Positions 62,686-64,000 of a DNA stretch of 64,000 bases are shown here, one piece after another. The translations under genes were made by a program, and so were the position numbers. The notes beneath the pieces were generated by a model. That model was given only the letters and a program-made list of their open reading frames with translations, had not been told where the DNA came from and did not search any database. Origin of the DNA: Microvirga calopogonii (lineage in GTDB: Bacteria > Pseudomonadota > Alphaproteobacteria > Rhizobiales > Beijerinckiaceae). Numbering within the stretch: position 1 is the first letter of the stretch; each line of letters begins with the position of its first letter. The stretch lies in the NCBI RefSeq assembly GCF_003347665.1, contig NZ_QDGA01000007.1:62001-126000 (forward strand), written 5' to 3'.

Positions 62686-64000
62686 CTAGGCAACTGCCCG
62701 CGCCGTCCCCTGCTCGTCCCGCACCCTCGGTTGGGGCTTCTGGGCATCCGCAATGAAGGCTGCGAGGGCCTCGCGGGGCATCGGCTTGGCGATCAGGTAG
62801 CCCTGCGCCTGGGAGGCGCCGGCGAGGCGCAGCGCGTTGAGCTGCTCTTCCGTCTCGACGCCCTCGGCGGTCGTGCTCATCCGCAGGTCCTTTGCAAGAC
62901 CAATGGTCGCCTTGACGATCGCGCGGCTGTCGGACGAGTCGAGCATGCTGCGCACGAAGGACTGGTCGATCTTGATCTTGTCGAAGGGAAAGCTCCTGAG
63001 ATAGCTCATCGAGGCATAGCCGGTGCCGAAATCGTCGAGCGCGATCGAGACGCCGAGCGACTTGAGGCGTTTCAGGGTCGCGGTGGCTTCCTCCGTGAGC
63101 TTGACGGATTCGGTGATTTCCAGGACGAGGCGCTGGGCCGGTATGCCGGAGATTTCCAGCGCCCTCTTGACGCTGGCGAACACGTCCCGGTTCCTGAACT
63201 GGACCGGCGAGAGATTGACCGCGACCTTGAGCGGCTGCTCCCAGGACATGGCGGTCACGCAGGCCTCTTCCAGGATCCAGTCGCCGATGGGACCGATGAG
63301 CCCGGATTCCTCGGCGGCGGGAACGAACTGCAGCGGCGAGATCATCCCCTTCGAGGGATGCTTCCAGCGCACCAGGGCTTCGCAGCCCCACATCCGGTTC
63401 GTCGCCAGATCCAGGATCGGCTGGTAGTACAGCTCGAATTCCCTGTTGTCGTGGGCGATCTTCAGGGCCCCTTCGAGGGCGCGCCGCTCCGCCCGCGTGT
63501 CCTTGATGTCCGCATCGTAGAGCCTGTAGCTGCTGCTCGAATCCGACTTGGCCGCGTAGAGCGCGATATCGGCGGCCTTCATCAGGTCGGTCGAGGTCTT
63601 GCCGTCTGTGGACGCGATGGCGGTGCCGATGGACAGGCCGATCTCGATCTCGGTGTTGCCGGCCGTGCATGGCACCTGCATGGCGGCCTGGATCGTCGCG
63701 ATGAAGTCCAAGACCTGCTGCCTGTTGCGGATCGGCCGTTGGATGATCGCGAATTCGTCGCCGCCGATGCGGGCGATGAAGTCGGTCTTGCGGAGCCGTT
63801 CGCGCAGGCGCCTCGCAACGGTCTGCACGATCTCGTCCCCGACGCCGTGGCCGTGATTGTCGTTGATGTCCTTGAACCGGTTGAGGTCGATGAGATGCAG
63901 CGCGAAATCGGTTTGCGATCGCTGGGCGGCGAGGTATGTCCGCTTCAGGTTCTCGACGAAGAGCAGCCTGTTGGGAAGCTTGGTCAGAACGTCGTGGCGC
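62686..64000 (-). CDS. GGDEF-EAL cyclic di-GMP enzyme, 3' part
   Basis: The frame is open at the right edge, so the N-terminus is missing; about 437 residues are visible. The GGDEF domain starts near the edge (RHDVLTKLPNRLLF) and has an intact active loop ARIGGDEFAII. The EAL domain follows with QPILDLATNRMWGCEALVRW (EAL motif), NLSPVQF, LEITES, DDFGTGYASMSYL, KIDQSFV and EGVETEEQ, all metal and substrate residues kept. It may both make and break cyclic di-GMP, with phosphodiesterase activity likely. Sensor domains, if any, are outside the window. Confidence 0.92.
   Translation of the reverse strand, partial: RHDVLTKLPNRLLFVENLKRTYLAAQRSQTDFALHLIDLNRFKDINDNHGHGVGDEIVQTVARRLRERLRKTDFIARIGGDEFAIIQRPIRNRQQVLDFIATIQAAMQVPCTAGNTEIEIGLSIGTAIASTDGKTSTDLMKAADIALYAAKSDSSSSYRLYDADIKDTRAERRALEGALKIAHDNREFELYYQPILDLATNRMWGCEALVRWKHPSKGMISPLQFVPAAEESGLIGPIGDWILEEACVTAMSWEQPLKVAVNLSPVQFRNRDVFASVKRALEISGIPAQRLVLEITESVKLTEEATATLKRLKSLGVSIALDDFGTGYASMSYLRSFPFDKIKIDQSFVRSMLDSSDSRAIVKATIGLAKDLRMSTTAEGVETEEQLNALRLAGASQAQGYLIAKPMPREALAAFIADAQKPQPRVRDEQGTARAVA

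Noticed and set aside
62588..63670. N-terminal extension of the small XRE regulator into the GGDEF-EAL gene
   Set aside because: The extension is a shadow of the EAL domain frame; the helix-turn-helix protein starts at 62587 or 62626.

Overview
The window looks like chromosomal DNA of a high-GC alphaproteobacterium of the order Hyphomicrobiales (Rhizobiales), probably close to Methylobacteriaceae (Microvirga or Methylobacterium type). This is inferred from codon use, the fused MrpA-MrpB antiporter layout, many ABC importers, Cache and PAS chemoreceptors, stacked class III cyclases and GGDEF/EAL proteins, and dispersed palindromic intergenic repeats. No rRNA, tRNA, CRISPR array, phage or insertion sequence was recognised. 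Product names rest on reading motifs by eye, without a database search.

Layout. 1-3.6 kb: end of a ferric-siderophore import operon (FhuD-like binding protein, double permease FhuB, siderophore-interacting reductase). 3.7-19.3 kb: a large peptide or amide uptake and breakdown locus. On the minus strand are a family 5 binding protein, DppB, C, D and F, an M32 carboxypeptidase and a Cache chemoreceptor. On the plus strand, divergent from them, are a GntR regulator, a creatininase-family hydrolase, a ketopantoate-reductase-like enzyme, an SDR, a PuuE-like deacetylase, a DmpA-type self-cleaving aminopeptidase and an isoaspartyl peptidase, mostly joined by 1-4 base overlaps. 19.4-24.1 kb: an SDR, a YbaK deacylase, an RTX protein, a small protein with a basic Ala/Lys tail and a methyltransferase. 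24.1-27.2 kb: a cyclase/AAA/TPR regulator whose zinc ribbon is split by a frameshift. 27.7-29.0 kb: a small membrane protein and an EamA exporter. 29.1-35.3 kb: a LacI-regulated sugar-acid locus (DUF2264 protein, D-2-hydroxyacid dehydrogenase, TIM-barrel isomerase, orphan sugar binding protein).

35.7-43.6 kb: a Cache-HAMP adenylate cyclase, a DUF900 hydrolase, an exported unknown, a lytic transglycosylase, a soluble triple-PAS chemoreceptor ending in PilZ, and a short unknown. 43.7-48.5 kb: a ribose-type sugar ABC importer. 48.7-55.9 kb: a pyruvate-oxidase-like ThDP enzyme, a GAF-GGDEF cyclase, a membrane metallophosphoesterase, an AI-2E family permease and a frameshifted patatin phospholipase. 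56.3-62.3 kb: a complete Mrp/Pha Na+(K+)/H+ antiporter operon (AB fusion, C, D, E, F, G). 62.3-64 kb: a small XRE regulator and the end of a GGDEF-EAL protein.

The strongest candidate for an undescribed system is the 5.5-19.3 kb locus. It pairs peptide import with two cyclic-amide-type hydrolases, two Ntn-type amide hydrolases, a metallocarboxypeptidase and two oxidoreductases, with a near-perfect 18 bp palindrome in the shared promoter gap. Its substrate cannot be named from sequence. The next best observations are the two frameshifts, the LacI/DUF2264 locus with its paired upstream inverted repeats, and the PAS-chemoreceptor-PilZ fusion.
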